Origin: Novosphingobium silvae
GTDB taxonomy: Bacteria; Pseudomonadota; Alphaproteobacteria; Sphingomonadales; Sphingomonadaceae
Direction of reading: 5' to 3'
Assembly (NCBI RefSeq): GCF_009856825.1
Contig: NZ_WVTD01000002.1
Location: 342,405-406,404 of the forward strand
Length of the DNA: 64,000 bases
Within the stretch, counting starts at the first letter, position 1, and each line of letters starts with the position of its first letter. This document shows, piece after piece, positions 25,492-34,611 of this stretch. A program made the position numbers and the translations under genes. A model generated the notes under the pieces. That model had not been told where the DNA came from. It made no database searches and worked only from the letters and a program-made list of their open reading frames with translations.

Positions 25492-26024
25492 ACGACAATG
25501 CCCGGGCCGGTGCGCCTGAATACTCCCACATGCTCGACGTCCGGCAGGCCGAGGGCAAGGCCCCTCGCCTCGAACCCAGAGAGGCCGAGCGCGCCGCCAT
25601 TGCCGCGCGGTTCGGTCTGGTGCGGATCGACCGGATGGTCGCCGAGCTCGAACTCCACCGCCACGACCGCGTGGTAGAGGCCCGTGGGCGGCTGCAGGCC
25701 GACTTCGTCCAGCCCTGCGCCGTGTCGGCAGAGGACATGGACGTCTCCGTCGACGAGGCGCTGTTCTTCCGCTTCGTGCCCGAAGCCACCGTCTACGGCG
25801 CCGACGAGGAAGTCGAGCTTTCGGCCGAGGAATGGGACGAGATCGAATATTCGGGATCGCACTTCGACCTGGGCGAAGCGGTGACGCAAAGCCTGGGACT
25901 TGCCATCGACCCGTTCCTGACCGGGCCGCAGGCGGACGCAGCACGCAAGGCGGCGGGCATCGGCAAGCCGGAGGAACAGGGCGGGTTCGCGGCGCTCAAG
26001 GGGCTGAAGCTCGGCAAGGACTGA
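25488..26024 (+). CDS. DUF177/YceD family protein
   Basis: 178 residues with the YceD pattern: two acidic beta regions, QADFVQPCAVSAEDMDVSVDE with the conserved Cys-containing segment, and the C-terminal DLGEAVTQSLGLAIDPF. YceD proteins are linked to 23S rRNA maturation and in many bacteria are co-transcribed with rpmF and plsX. Here the neighbour is the bc1 chaperone, which is usual in Sphingomonadales. It is cytoplasmic, with no signal peptide. Confidence 0.88.
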   Translation: MNDNARAGAPEYSHMLDVRQAEGKAPRLEPREAERAAIAARFGLVRIDRMVAELELHRHDRVVEARGRLQADFVQPCAVSAEDMDVSVDEALFFRFVPEATVYGADEEVELSAEEWDEIEYSGSHFDLGEAVTQSLGLAIDPFLTGPQADAARKAAGIGKPEEQGGFAALKGLKLGKD

Positions 26025-26191
26025 CGGCAAGCAGGGACTGGCGGCAATTGGCCTCCGTGAAGGACCGTTGACGCAAGACCTTCAGGAAACTGCAACCGGA
26101 CCTTCACGGCTCCGCAACTCCACTTTCACACGGCTCCCCTACGAGGCGGCAGCGACACTGCTGCTGCGAACGTTCGGGGGGAACGAACCGC

Positions 26192-27181
26192 GTGAAGCGC
26201 CTGACGAAGATGTCCATCGCGGCCCTTGCGGCCGTCACCGTGCTGAACCTGTCGCGGCCCTCGCCCGCCGCAGCGCCGGAGTGGCCGACGCTTCCCGCCA
26301 TGGTAGACGACGGCACGCTTTCGGTCATGACCTACAACGTCAAGGGCCTGCCCTTCCCCCTGGCGCAGGACCGTCCGGCGGCGCTTGCCGGCATCGGCGA
26401 GGCCTTGCGCGAGCTGCGTCTCGCCGGTCGCCAGCCAGACGTGATCGTCCTGCAGGAAGCCTTCACGCCCGAGGCGAAAGCGATCGCCCGGCGGGCTGGC
26501 TACGCCCACGTCGTGACCGGCGCGGATGCGGACACGCAGCTGGAGCCGAACGGGGCGGGCGACGCCTTCCTGCAGCAGGCATCGTGGATCCATGGCGAAG
26601 GCATGGGCCGGTGGCTCGACAGCGGGCTGGTGATCCTTTCGGACCTTCCGATCGTCCGCGTTCGCAGCATGGTCTTCCCCGATACGATGTGTGCAGGGTT
26701 CGACTGTCTGGCCGCAAAAGGCGTCGTGATCGCCTGGGTGTCCGTGCCGGGCCGGGAGCGGCCGCTCGCCATTGCCGACACGCACTTCAACGCCCGCAAG
26801 GCGGCAGGCGTCGGCCCCGAGCGCGCGAACCGCGCCTTCGCCCGCCAGGCCCGCGCGGCAAGGGACTTCATCAGCGCGAACGTCGATCCGGGCGACGATC
26901 TGGTCTTCGGCGGCGACTTCAACATCGGCAAGGACAAGGCCCGCATCCTGGCCGCCCGCGACCTCGTTCCCGGAGGACGTGAAGCGAGCGCCCTGGCGGA
27001 CTGCTCAAGCTGCGCGCCCGAGTTGCACGCGGACGTCGCGGCGATCCGGAAGCGCGGCAAGGACAAGCAGTTCTATCGCGGCGCGCTGCGCCTCAAGGGA
27101 CTGGAGGTGCCTTTGGGCGGCGCGCGCGGCAGGGCGCTTTCCGACCATCTGGGCTACGTGGCCCGCTACGAGCTGAACTGA
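26192..27181 (+). CDS. Secreted endonuclease/exonuclease/phosphatase family hydrolase
   Basis: 329 residues from GTG 26192, with a signal peptide (about 1-28, ending SPAAA). The EEP fold is shown by MTYNVKGLP (metal-binding Asn), VLQEAF (metal Glu), SGLVILSDLP, DTHFNA (catalytic DxH pair), GGDFNIGKD (Asp/Asn) and a final SDHLGY (Asp-His). Export and length suit sphingomyelinase- or phospholipase-type members rather than DNases, though the substrate is not determined. A strong terminator follows at 27202. Confidence 0.85.
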   Translation: MKRLTKMSIAALAAVTVLNLSRPSPAAAPEWPTLPAMVDDGTLSVMTYNVKGLPFPLAQDRPAALAGIGEALRELRLAGRQPDVIVLQEAFTPEAKAIARRAGYAHVVTGADADTQLEPNGAGDAFLQQASWIHGEGMGRWLDSGLVILSDLPIVRVRSMVFPDTMCAGFDCLAAKGVVIAWVSVPGRERPLAIADTHFNARKAAGVGPERANRAFARQARAARDFISANVDPGDDLVFGGDFNIGKDKARILAARDLVPGGREASALADCSSCAPELHADVAAIRKRGKDKQFYRGALRLKGLEVPLGGARGRALSDHLGYVARYELN

Positions 27182-27201
27182 GCCGCTACCGCCCTGCAAC
27201 G

Positions 27202-27239
27202 AAAGAGCCCCGGCGCGCGCGTGCGGGCCGGGGCTCTTT
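27202..27239. terminator. Bidirectional rho-independent terminator
   Basis: A 13-bp inverted repeat (AAAGAGCCCCGGC / GCCGGGGCTCTTT) with a 12-base loop. A-rich and T-rich flanks on either side allow it to stop both the + strand hydrolase gene and the - strand ssb. Confidence 0.8.
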
Positions 27240-27260
27240 GATGTGCCTGAATACGGCCGA

Positions 27261-27848
27261 TCAGAACGGGATATCGTCGTCCAGATCGTCACCGAAGCCG
27301 CCGGACGAGCCTGTGCGGCCCCAGTCGCTCCCGCCGCTGGAAGCACCGCCTGCAGCGCCACCCGAACCACCGGAGCGACCCCAGTCATCGCCGCCGCCCG
27401 AGCGATTGCCACCCGAGAAGCCGCCGCCGGAGCCACCCCCGGAACCGCCTTCGTTCCAGCCGCCGCCACGCTGGCCACCGCCGCCGCCGCCGCCGGGCGC
27501 ACCGTCGAGCATGGTCAGCACGCCGCCGACGCCGCCCACCGAGACTTCGGTGGTGTAACGGTCGTTACCGTTCTGGTCCTGCCACTTGCGGGTGCGCAGC
27601 TGGCCTTCGATGTAGACTTTCGAGCCCTTGCGCAGGAAACGCTCGGCAACCCCGACCAGACCATCGGACTGCAGAACGACCGAGTGCCACTCGGTACGCT
27701 CCTTGCGCTCGCCGGTGGCGCGGTCCTTCCAGCTTTCCGACGTGGCGATGCGCAGGTTCGCGATGCGCCCGCCGTTCTGGAACGACTTCACCTCGGGATC
27801 GGCGCCCAGGTTTCCGACGATGATGACCTTGTTGACACTGCCTGCCAT
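27261..27848 (-). CDS. ssb: Single-stranded DNA-binding protein SSB
   Basis: 195 residues. The N-terminal OB fold (1-110) begins [15 protein letters not shown] with the conserved ESWKD segment, EWHSVV and [14 protein letters not shown] long flexible Gly/Ser-rich linker follows, ending in the acidic tip DDLDDDIPF that binds partner proteins such as RecQ and RecO. It is a single gene between the hydrolase terminator and feoB, and it stabilises unwound DNA in replication and repair. Confidence 0.97.
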   Translation of the reverse strand: MAGSVNKVIIVGNLGADPEVKSFQNGGRIANLRIATSESWKDRATGERKERTEWHSVVLQSDGLVGVAERFLRKGSKVYIEGQLRTRKWQDQNGNDRYTTEVSVGGVGGVLTMLDGAPGGGGGGGQRGGGWNEGGSGGGSGGGFSGGNRSGGGDDWGRSGGSGGAAGGASSGGSDWGRTGSSGGFGDDLDDDIPF

Positions 27849-27929
27849 GCGGGAATCGCTTTCCTTCGAATTTCGGCGTTCGGGTTAGCGAATGCCGGGC
27901 GCCGGTGCGAGTCAGGCAACGGCGTTTTT

Positions 27930-29774
27930 CTACAGCCCCGCCGCCACCGCGATCCAGTACGTGGCGCCCGCCGCCACATAGGCCAAGGCGAACAGGTAGA
28001 ACAGCATGAACGCCGGCCACTTCCACCCGTTGGTCTCGCGCCGGGTAACGGCGATCGTGGACATGCACTGCGGCGCGAAGACGAACCAGGCAAGGAACGC
28101 CAGCGCCATCGGCAGGGTCCAGCGCGCCTTGATCTGATCGCCCAGTTCGAGCGCCTGCTGCTCCTCGTCGTCGCCCGCATCCACCGCGTAGGTCTGCGCG
28201 AGCGAGGAGACCGCCACTTCGCGCGCGGCCATCGCCGGGATCAGGGCCAGCGCCATGTCACGGTCGAATCCAATCGGCTTGACGACGTAGGCGAGGCCGT
28301 TGGCGACCTTGCCCGCGATAGAGGCATCGACCTGGCTTTCTCCGGGTGCGGCCTTGGGAAAGTTCAGCATGACCCACAGGACCACGGTCACCATGAAGAT
28401 GATCGTGCCCGCGCGGCGCAGGAATATCCAGGCGCGCTGCCACAGGCCGATCGCCATGTCCTTGAGGCGCGGCATCTGGTACTTGGGCAGTTCCATGATG
28501 AAGCCCGATGCCGCGCCGCGCGTCATCGAGCGGCGCAGCACCAGCGCCACCGCCATCGCTCCCAGCACCCCGGCCACGTAAAGCGCGAAGAGAACGAGGC
28601 CCTGCAGCCCGACCCCACCGCCCACGTTCGTGTTCGGGATGAACGCCGCAATGATGACGGCGTAGACCGGCAGGCGGGCCGAGCACGTCATCATCGGCGC
28701 GATCAGGATCGTGGTCAGGCGGTCCTTGGGATCGGTGATGGAACGGGTCGCCATGATCCCGGGGATCGCGCAGGCAAAGCTGGAGAGCAGCGGGATGAAG
28801 CTACGCCCCGAAAGGCCCACGTGCGCCATCATCCGGTCCATCAGGAACGCCGCGCGCGCCATGTAGCCCGAAGCCTCGAGGGCGAGGATAAAGGCGAAGA
28901 GGATGACGATCTGCGGCAGGAAGACGACCACCGATCCCACGCTGGTGATGATGCCATCGGTCAGGAGATCGCGCAGCAGGCTTTCGGGAAGCGCCGCGGC
29001 GACCCCGTCGTGAAGCGCAGAGACGGCTGCATCGAGCCCGTCCGCGAAAGGCGTCGCCCAGGCGAACACCGCCTGGAACACCACGAAGAGCACGCCAAGC
29101 AGGATCAGCGGCCCGAGCCAGGGGTTCAGCAGCACCTGGTCGAGCTTGGCATGGAGGCGGTGTCGCTTGGATTCGGAGAGGACAGCCGCGGCCGCCATCG
29201 CGTGGGCCGCGACCCTGCGCTCGGTGGCGCCGATCCGGGTGAGGCCGGGCCCGGGGTGCCGCTCTCCTGCCGAAGCGATCGCCTCGCCCAGTTCGGCAAG
29301 GCCGCGCCGGCGCACGGCGACGGTGGGGATCACCTGCACGCCAAGCTCTTCGGCAAGGACCGCGGGATCAAGGACCAGCCCATCCCGCTCGGCAAGGTCG
29401 ACCATGTTAAGCGCGATCACGCTGGGCTTGCCAAGCGCCAGCACTTCCTGCGCGAAGACGAGGTGCTGCTCGAGGTTCGAGGCATCGAGCACGATCACCA
29501 AAACATCGGGCACCGCTTCTCCGGCGAATGCACCGCGAATGACCTTGGACGTGACTTCCTCGTCGGGGCTGGTCGGATCGAGGCCATAGGCGCCCGGGAG
29601 GTCGGTCATCTCCACGGGCTCGCCGGTGGGCAGCACGAAACGGCCCGACTTGCGCTCTACGGTGACGCCGGGATAGTTCGCGATCTTCTGGCGCGCGCCG
29701 GTGAGCGCGTTAAACAGAGCGCTCTTGCCCGCGTTGGGATTTCCAACGAGCGCGACCTTGCGTTGACGGCTCAC
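27930..29774 (-). CDS. feoB: Ferrous iron transport protein FeoB
   Basis: 614 residues from GTG 29774, with a GGAGG site ten bases upstream inside feoA. The N-terminal G domain has G1 GNPNAGKS (about 8-15), the switch region NYPGVTVERK, G3 DLPG and G4 LNMVD. A helical GDI-like segment and a polytopic membrane domain follow, with gate motifs ATRSITDPKDRL and PVYAVIIAAFIP. It is somewhat shorter than E. coli FeoB (773), as in many alphaproteobacteria. It overlaps feoA by four bases; the pair imports Fe2+ across the inner membrane. Confidence 0.95.
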   Translation of the reverse strand: MSRQRKVALVGNPNAGKSALFNALTGARQKIANYPGVTVERKSGRFVLPTGEPVEMTDLPGAYGLDPTSPDEEVTSKVIRGAFAGEAVPDVLVIVLDASNLEQHLVFAQEVLALGKPSVIALNMVDLAERDGLVLDPAVLAEELGVQVIPTVAVRRRGLAELGEAIASAGERHPGPGLTRIGATERRVAAHAMAAAAVLSESKRHRLHAKLDQVLLNPWLGPLILLGVLFVVFQAVFAWATPFADGLDAAVSALHDGVAAALPESLLRDLLTDGIITSVGSVVVFLPQIVILFAFILALEASGYMARAAFLMDRMMAHVGLSGRSFIPLLSSFACAIPGIMATRSITDPKDRLTTILIAPMMTCSARLPVYAVIIAAFIPNTNVGGGVGLQGLVLFALYVAGVLGAMAVALVLRRSMTRGAASGFIMELPKYQMPRLKDMAIGLWQRAWIFLRRAGTIIFMVTVVLWVMLNFPKAAPGESQVDASIAGKVANGLAYVVKPIGFDRDMALALIPAMAAREVAVSSLAQTYAVDAGDDEEQQALELGDQIKARWTLPMALAFLAWFVFAPQCMSTIAVTRRETNGWKWPAFMLFYLFALAYVAAGATYWIAVAAGL

Positions 29775-30010
29775 AGCTTTTCCACCTCCATCGCGGCCGC
29801 ATGGACCCGCCGCACCGCTACGGTCATGCGGCCCACCGTGATGGCGATCGGATCGCGCGACCCGAGGATCCCACGGTGAGCGACGGCCACGCGGGCTCCT
29901 TCCTCCAGCCCGAGCGAGCGCAGGCGGCTCGCTTCCTCCTGGACGAGTGCGGACCAGTCCACGGCGACGATGCGTGCGCCCTGGCCGATGGGAAGCAGGT
30001 CTAAGGTCAT
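29771..30010 (-). CDS. feoA: Ferrous iron transport protein FeoA
   Basis: 79 residues from ATG 30010. A small SH3-like protein with LRSLGLEEGARV and GILGSRDPIAITVGRMTVAVRR, matching FeoA, which is thought to regulate FeoB. The frame continues upstream to 30316, but that part is Arg/Ser-rich and unlike FeoA. First gene of the feoAB operon. Confidence 0.93.
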   Translation of the reverse strand: MTLDLLPIGQGARIVAVDWSALVQEEASRLRSLGLEEGARVAVAHRGILGSRDPIAITVGRMTVAVRRVHAAAMEVEKL

Positions 30011-30200
30011 GCGGCCCCGCTGCCAGATAAAGCGAGTAGATGCAACTGGATCGCAATAACGCCTGCAAACTTCCGGAAACCGGCAAGGAAGCGGCAACGA
30101 TCGGGAGCGTCGCCGTACCCTCCCGCCTGTGACAAGTGCCAGAAGCGCCCGGTCCCGCGGGAGCCTAGCTTTTCCACCCACGAAGGGAGGAGAGAGTTCC

Positions 30201-30557
30201 ATGCGCATCATCGTCGCGGGGTCGCTGCGGTTCGACGGAGACCAGAAGACCTGCGAGGAGATCATCCTGAGCGGGCGCGAACTGATCCTTGCCGGCCGGG
30301 CCGAAGAGGGTTGCATCGCCTACGACTGGTCCATCGATCCACTCGATCCCGGACTGATGCACGTCTACGAGGAATGGGAAAGCGAACGCGCGCTGCTGCA
30401 GCACTTTGCCGATCCGCCTTATTTTGCCATGCGCGAACATCTTGGCAGGTACGAACTGACCGGCTTCGGCGTCCAGGTCTACTCCGCTGCGGGCGTAGAG
30501 CCGGTCTACGACGAGACCGGCTGGCCGCGGAAGGAGATCTTCGGGATCACTCTGTAG
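30201..30557 (+). CDS. Antibiotic biosynthesis monooxygenase-domain protein
   Basis: 118 residues from ATG 30201 with an AGGAGAG-type site 10 bases upstream. A single ABM ferredoxin-like domain: MRIIVAGSLRF, then GCIAYDWSIDPLDPGLMHVYEEWESERAL and a C-terminal helix with HFADPPYFAM. Members range from quinol monooxygenases to heme-degrading enzymes, and many have unknown substrates. It is convergent with the Rieske cluster that follows and may belong to the same catabolic neighbourhood. Confidence 0.85.
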   Translation: MRIIVAGSLRFDGDQKTCEEIILSGRELILAGRAEEGCIAYDWSIDPLDPGLMHVYEEWESERALLQHFADPPYFAMREHLGRYELTGFGVQVYSAAGVEPVYDETGWPRKEIFGITL

Positions 30558-30984
30558 CGCCTTCGGTGGAGCCGGGAGGGATCAGGAAGTCCATCGTATA
30601 GCGCGTGGCCTTCCATCCATCCCCGGTCCGCACGACATCGAAGTAGTACCGCCCGTGCACGGTGATCGAACCACCGGCGCGGTAGCGGCCCATCCCTGTC
30701 ACGTAAGCGCTAACCGAAGCCGCATCGCCATCGTATGCGGTGATGGCGAAGTTCGTCAGATAGTGCGCATGGGCAGCCATGGAGGCGAACGTCTCTTCGA
30801 AGAAGCCGCGGATCTCGGCGTGCCCCTCCAGCTTCGGGAAGCCTATGCCCGAAAGGTCGAACACCGCGTCACGGGTGAAGACGGCGCAGATCCCGTCTAG
30901 GTCGTTAAGGCTGTCTACCGCGTGGGCATAGGCGACGAGCAGGTCCTGGATCGCCAGCCGATCCTCGACCGGGCAGGCAGTCAC
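30547..30984 (-). CDS. NTF2-like (SnoaL-type) protein, possible oxygenase beta subunit or isomerase
   Basis: 145 residues from GTG 30984, overlapping the Rieske gene's stop by four bases. The cone-shaped NTF2 fold is suggested by LAIQDLLVAYAHAVDSLNDLDGICAVF near the start, HAEIRGFFEETF in the middle and GRYYFDVVRTGDGWKATRY at the end. Small SnoaL-like proteins occur both as hydroxylating dioxygenase beta subunits and as isomerases in steroid or aromatic breakdown. Tight coupling with the Rieske oxygenase favours a pathway role. Confidence 0.85.
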   Translation of the reverse strand: MTACPVEDRLAIQDLLVAYAHAVDSLNDLDGICAVFTRDAVFDLSGIGFPKLEGHAEIRGFFEETFASMAAHAHYLTNFAITAYDGDAASVSAYVTGMGRYRAGGSITVHGRYYFDVVRTGDGWKATRYTMDFLIPPGSTEGATE

Positions 30985-32303
30985 TCCCGCCCTTTCACAT
31001 AGTCGTCCAGCAGCTCGTGAAAGCGCTGGATGCGCTTTTCCTGGCCGGGCAGGATGCAGCCCTTGAACCCGCGCGAGTTCAGGCCCTGCTGTTGGCTGGT
31101 CCCGATGGAAAGGTCCTGGTCCGCGACATAGCCAACCGAGACGCCGTCGCCATAGACGGAGTGACGGGCCACCGCGTCCGGCTCGAGGGGCAGCATGCCG
31201 AGAGGGGTCATCACCTCCTCCATCCCCTCGACCGGAGGATAGAGGCACCAGTGCTGGAACACGCACTTTTCCGGATCGGTGGGATGCGGTTCGGTGCGCA
31301 GTACCTGCAGCTGCTCCGGGCTCATGGTGAGAGTGAGGTTGGGAAAGAGCGTGCAGTGAAAATAATCCACGAGCTGCTGGTCGCTCATCTGATCGTAGTT
31401 GGCAAAGCCGCGCCCCGGTCCCAGGCGGCGCTTGGCTTCGATCACCGCTTCGCGCAGGTCGCCGGTGCGCCCGTGGAAGTCCGCAGGATCGATCTCCCAC
31501 GCCCGCGCAACCTCATCGAGCGGCGCCGGCACCTCGGTGGTGTGGTAATCCACCCGAGTGGTCGCCTGGTGGCCCTTCATCCACATCGAATTGTGCCCTG
31601 AGGGATACATCTCGAACAGAGTGTCCGGCAGGCCGTCGTTGATGAAGGTCGCCAGTTCGGGATGGATCGTGGGCAGGTGATAGCTCTCGTTGAAGTTATC
31701 GCGGATGATCTTCCAGTTGAACTCGCAATCCGCCGACACCTTGAGGACGCGCACCCAGTTGTCGATGCCATAGCCCTTCAGGCGCTCGGGGAACGGGGCC
31801 AGCCATTCGTGAAGCGGCGCCACGTCGTCGTCCATGCACCAGAACACGAACGGGCCCCACGTCTCGCACCGCAGCTCCGAAAGATGCACCCTGCCACAGG
31901 GGGTACCGCCGTCGAAATCGTCAGGGTCCTGCACTTTGACGAGTGTGCCGTCGAGATCGTAGGTCCAGCTGTGATAGGCGCAGGTGATGCGCGGCACGCT
32001 GGCGCTTTCCCCCAGGATCAGCCGGTTTCCGCGATGCGGGCATGAATTGTAGAACGCCTTAATACCTCCGTCCTCCTGTCGGACGAGGATCACCGATTCC
32101 TTCGCGAAGTTGTGCCGCACGATGTCGCCCGGTTCTTCCAGCTCCGCAACGAGGCAGCCGAGATGCCAGACTTTGGGCCAGAGATTCTTCATCTCGCCAT
32201 CCATCCACTCTTTCGAGATGTAGCGGTCGGCGGTGATCGGATCGCCACGGACCGGCATGTCGAAGTCCGGCGAGTAGCGCGATGCCTGGCTTTGTACGTT
32301 CAT
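30981..32303 (-). CDS. Rieske [2Fe-2S] aromatic ring-hydroxylating oxygenase, large subunit
   Basis: 440 residues from ATG 32303. Rieske centre: CPHR and CAYH (C-x-H, C-x2-H, about residues 87-110), with YNSCPHRGNRL and TCAYHSWTYDLDG. The mononuclear iron site sits in DNFNESYHLPTIHPE, giving the two His and later Asp of the 2-His-1-carboxylate triad. Such oxygenases start the breakdown of aromatic, steroid-ring or terpenoid substrates; which one cannot be read from sequence. It lies between two NTF2-like genes, and no ferredoxin or reductase gene is nearby. Confidence 0.92.
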   Translation of the reverse strand: MNVQSQASRYSPDFDMPVRGDPITADRYISKEWMDGEMKNLWPKVWHLGCLVAELEEPGDIVRHNFAKESVILVRQEDGGIKAFYNSCPHRGNRLILGESASVPRITCAYHSWTYDLDGTLVKVQDPDDFDGGTPCGRVHLSELRCETWGPFVFWCMDDDVAPLHEWLAPFPERLKGYGIDNWVRVLKVSADCEFNWKIIRDNFNESYHLPTIHPELATFINDGLPDTLFEMYPSGHNSMWMKGHQATTRVDYHTTEVPAPLDEVARAWEIDPADFHGRTGDLREAVIEAKRRLGPGRGFANYDQMSDQQLVDYFHCTLFPNLTLTMSPEQLQVLRTEPHPTDPEKCVFQHWCLYPPVEGMEEVMTPLGMLPLEPDAVARHSVYGDGVSVGYVADQDLSIGTSQQQGLNSRGFKGCILPGQEKRIQRFHELLDDYVKGRE

Positions 32304-32337
32304 GGCGTTCCGGCTCCTGTGTATCGTCGATCCCGCC

Positions 32338-32877
32338 TCAGATGGCGGCGTTGTTCTGCTGGCTTGGGTCCTGCCCGCGTCTGCCGCCACGCGGCGCAGC
32401 GGGGTTCGCGGCGAAGAAGTCGAGCGATCCGGGATCATCCTTGACCCAGTCCGTCACCAGGGTGCGGCGGACGATCCGCCAGTCGCCGCCCCGGCAGGCG
32501 TACTCGTCGAGATAGCGCCCCGCGATGAAGAGATCGCGCGGTTGCCCGTCTTCGCCGCGCGTGGAGTGCCAGGCCTGGAAGTACCATTCCGCGCTCGCCT
32601 GGTCGCCGCGAACGGTGATGCGCGACTGGCCCAGCAGGTGATGGCTTGCCTCCAACGCGCCTAGAAACTCTTGCGAGAAGGTGACGAACTCGTCCGCGCC
32701 GCCCTTCATCAGCCCGCAGTCGATCCGGGCATCGTCATGGAACGCGCTGCGCTGAAGGTCCGGATCGAGCCGGTCGAGCCCGCGCATGTACCGCGCGGCG
32801 GCATCGGCGATGTCGCGCCTTGCGGCCAGATCGCGGATCTCGGCTTCAAGATTGAAGTTCGTGACGGCGGCAGTCAT
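32338..32877 (-). CDS. SnoaL-like (SnoaL_4 type) protein
   Basis: 179 residues from ATG 32877. N-terminal helices DIADAAARYMRGLDRLDPDLQRSAFHDDARIDCG and central SRITVRGDQASAEWYFQ are characteristic of SnoaL_4 proteins found next to Rieske oxygenases in sphingomonads. The Gly/Arg/Gln-rich C-terminus is probably disordered. It is the first gene of the - strand cluster; 34 bases separate it from the oxygenase. A candidate operator lies about 70 bases upstream. Confidence 0.82.
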   Translation of the reverse strand: MTAAVTNFNLEAEIRDLAARRDIADAAARYMRGLDRLDPDLQRSAFHDDARIDCGLMKGGADEFVTFSQEFLGALEASHHLLGQSRITVRGDQASAEWYFQAWHSTRGEDGQPRDLFIAGRYLDEYACRGGDWRIVRRTLVTDWVKDDPGSLDFFAANPAAPRGGRRGQDPSQQNNAAI

Positions 32878-32947
32878 GCCCAAGCCTTCTCCCGTACCGG
32901 GCCGCGCGCCTCTGGAACGTGCGCGCTCACCCACTGCAGGAGCGCCG

Positions 32948-32974
32948 ATAAACCGACTCAACTGCCGGTTTTTT
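32948..32974. promoter_or_regulatory. Candidate operator in the Rieske/TetR divergent region
   Basis: An inverted repeat AAACCG-N10-CGGTTT with AT-rich flanks (ATA before, TTTTAT after) lies between the divergent SnoaL-Rieske operon and the TetR gene. Size and position fit a TetR-family binding site. The T run could also be part of a promoter. Confidence 0.35.
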
Positions 32975-33067
32975 ATGCTATGCCCTGCCCCCGACGCTCA
33001 CCTGCGATTTTGACTAGGTTGGCATCGGTCCGCCGGCAGCGATCATGGCCGGGAAGAAGGAGAGAGG

Positions 33068-33766
33068 ATGAAGGCGCAGTCCCTGCAGGACCGCATGCTA
33101 GCTGCCCTGGCGCCCGCGATGCACGCCGGTCCGCCCGAGAAGTGGCAACAGCGAAAAAGCGCCCTCATGCGCGAGCGGCTGGTCTCCGCCGCGATCGACT
33201 GCCTTGTCCGGGATGGCTATCCGGGACTTACCACGGCCGCCGTCGCAGGCGCATGCGACGTCTCGCGCGGGGCCATGCACCACCACTTCCCGACGCGCAT
33301 GGAACTGGTCGGGGCGGTCGTCGAGCAAGTCGTCTATCACCGCATGCGCACCTTCCTGCAGGATTACTTCGCCGCCGTGGCCGCACGACGGCAGGACGAA
33401 CCGATGATCGAGCTCGCCTGCGAGGCGCACTGGCGCTCGGTCCAGACGCGTGAGTACGCAGCCTGGATCGAGCTTGCGCTTGCGGCGCGCACCGATGCGG
33501 AGCTTGCCGCGATCTTCGAACCCGCCGCCCGCCGTTACGATGCGGTGTGGACATCCGAGATGATCGAGGCGTTCCCCCAGTGGCGCGAGGATTGGGACAA
33601 CCTGAAGCTTGCGCACGATTTCACGAGCGCAGTGCATACCGGCATGTTGCTCCACGCCCCGGTGTTCGGCACCGGCGAGCGGCTGGAGCGCCTTCGCCGC
33701 TTCGCCGCAAGCACCATGCAGCGCCTGAGCGAGGAAGGCGAGGCCTCGGGGCGAACGGGCGTTTGA
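33068..33766 (+). CDS. TetR family transcriptional regulator
   Basis: 232 residues. An N-terminal HTH (about 45-90) with LVSAAIDCLVRDGYPGLTTAAVAGACDVSRGAMHHHFP split here as the TetR helix pattern ending in H-H-H-F-P, followed by a helical ligand-binding domain with ARTDAELAAIFEPAARRYDAVW. A 40-residue N-terminal extension is somewhat long. It is divergent from the Rieske operon and upstream of an SDR gene, so it probably controls one or both in response to the substrate. Confidence 0.9.
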   Translation: MKAQSLQDRMLAALAPAMHAGPPEKWQQRKSALMRERLVSAAIDCLVRDGYPGLTTAAVAGACDVSRGAMHHHFPTRMELVGAVVEQVVYHRMRTFLQDYFAAVAARRQDEPMIELACEAHWRSVQTREYAAWIELALAARTDAELAAIFEPAARRYDAVWTSEMIEAFPQWREDWDNLKLAHDFTSAVHTGMLLHAPVFGTGERLERLRRFAASTMQRLSEEGEASGRTGV

Positions 33767-33865
33767 CTTCTCGCACAAGTTACAGGTGTCCGCCGATGTG
33801 GCGTCTTTCAAACTCCCTGGCGACAACGAATCCCGTAGACGCGGGCACCGCAGGAAAGGAACCCG

Positions 33866-34552
33866 ATGGCGAACGTGGCAATCACCGGTGCAGGGCGAGG
33901 CATCGGCCTTGAACTGGCAAGGCAGCACGCCGAGCGAGGCGACCGGGTGTACGCCCTGGTGCGCAGACCGGAAGGCGCACCCGAACTGACGGCCCTCGCG
34001 GAAAGCTCCGACGGCGCGCTTTCCGTGCACCGGATGGACGTGTCGGACAACGCCTCGGTCGCGCAGGGCGCCGCAGCGCTCGGCGAGGTCCGGCTCGACG
34101 TGCTCTACAATGTCGCGGGAGTAGCAGGCAGAGCCGAGGCGCAGCTCGACGGAACAGACTGGGAGGATTTCGACGAAGCCATCGAAATCATGCTGAAAGG
34201 TCCGCTGCGGGTTCTCGGCGCGTTCCTTCCACGACTGGGCGAAGATTCGAAGATCGTGAATTTCTCCAGCCAGCTCGCCGCCTCGACCTGGCCCTATGGC
34301 GGCCACTATCCCTACGTCGCCGCCAAGGCCGGACTGAACCGTCTCATGCGCTCGGTCGCGATCGACCTGAAGGATCGCGGCATAATCGTCGGCCTTGTCC
34401 ATCCCGGCTGGGTGCAGACTGACATGGGCGGCTCGGGTGCCGACATATCTCCGCAGGAAAGCGCGGCCTCGATCATCCGCCTGGCAGACGGCTGGACGAT
34501 CGAGGAGACCGGCGAGTTCTACAAGTGGAACGGCGAACGGCACCCCTGGTAA
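33866..34552 (+). CDS. Short-chain dehydrogenase/reductase
   Basis: 228 residues. Nucleotide-binding TGAGRGIG (7-14), the NVAG-type motif YNVAG, catalytic Ser in NFSSQLA and Y-x-x-x-K in YPYVAAKAG. This is a classical SDR using NAD(P). It resembles C-factor-like SDRs (VHPGWVQTDMGG). Located behind the TetR gene with 99 bases between, possibly the same transcription unit or its target. Substrate unknown. Confidence 0.9.
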   Translation: MANVAITGAGRGIGLELARQHAERGDRVYALVRRPEGAPELTALAESSDGALSVHRMDVSDNASVAQGAAALGEVRLDVLYNVAGVAGRAEAQLDGTDWEDFDEAIEIMLKGPLRVLGAFLPRLGEDSKIVNFSSQLAASTWPYGGHYPYVAAKAGLNRLMRSVAIDLKDRGIIVGLVHPGWVQTDMGGSGADISPQESAASIIRLADGWTIEETGEFYKWNGERHPW

Positions 34553-34560
34553 CGGCGACC

Positions 34561-34594
34561 GGCAGGGGACTGGTCGTATCGACCGGCCCCTGCC
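34561..34594. terminator. Terminator between convergent SDR genes
   Basis: A perfect 8-bp repeat (GGCAGGGG / CCCCTGCC) with an inner GGTC/GACC pairing, located between two genes that run towards each other. Confidence 0.6.
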
Positions 34595-34611
34595 CTCGCC
34601 GCCACCGAGTA

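Noticed and set aside
27337..27510. Repetitive sequence in ssb that could look like a repeat array
   Set aside because: It encodes the Gly-rich linker of SSB; the regularity comes from Gly and Ser codons, not from a CRISPR or DNA repeat.
27243..29879. An 878-residue open frame on the + strand
   Set aside because: Antisense to ssb and feoB; repetitive His/Arg/Asp composition and no motif, so a shadow of the real genes.
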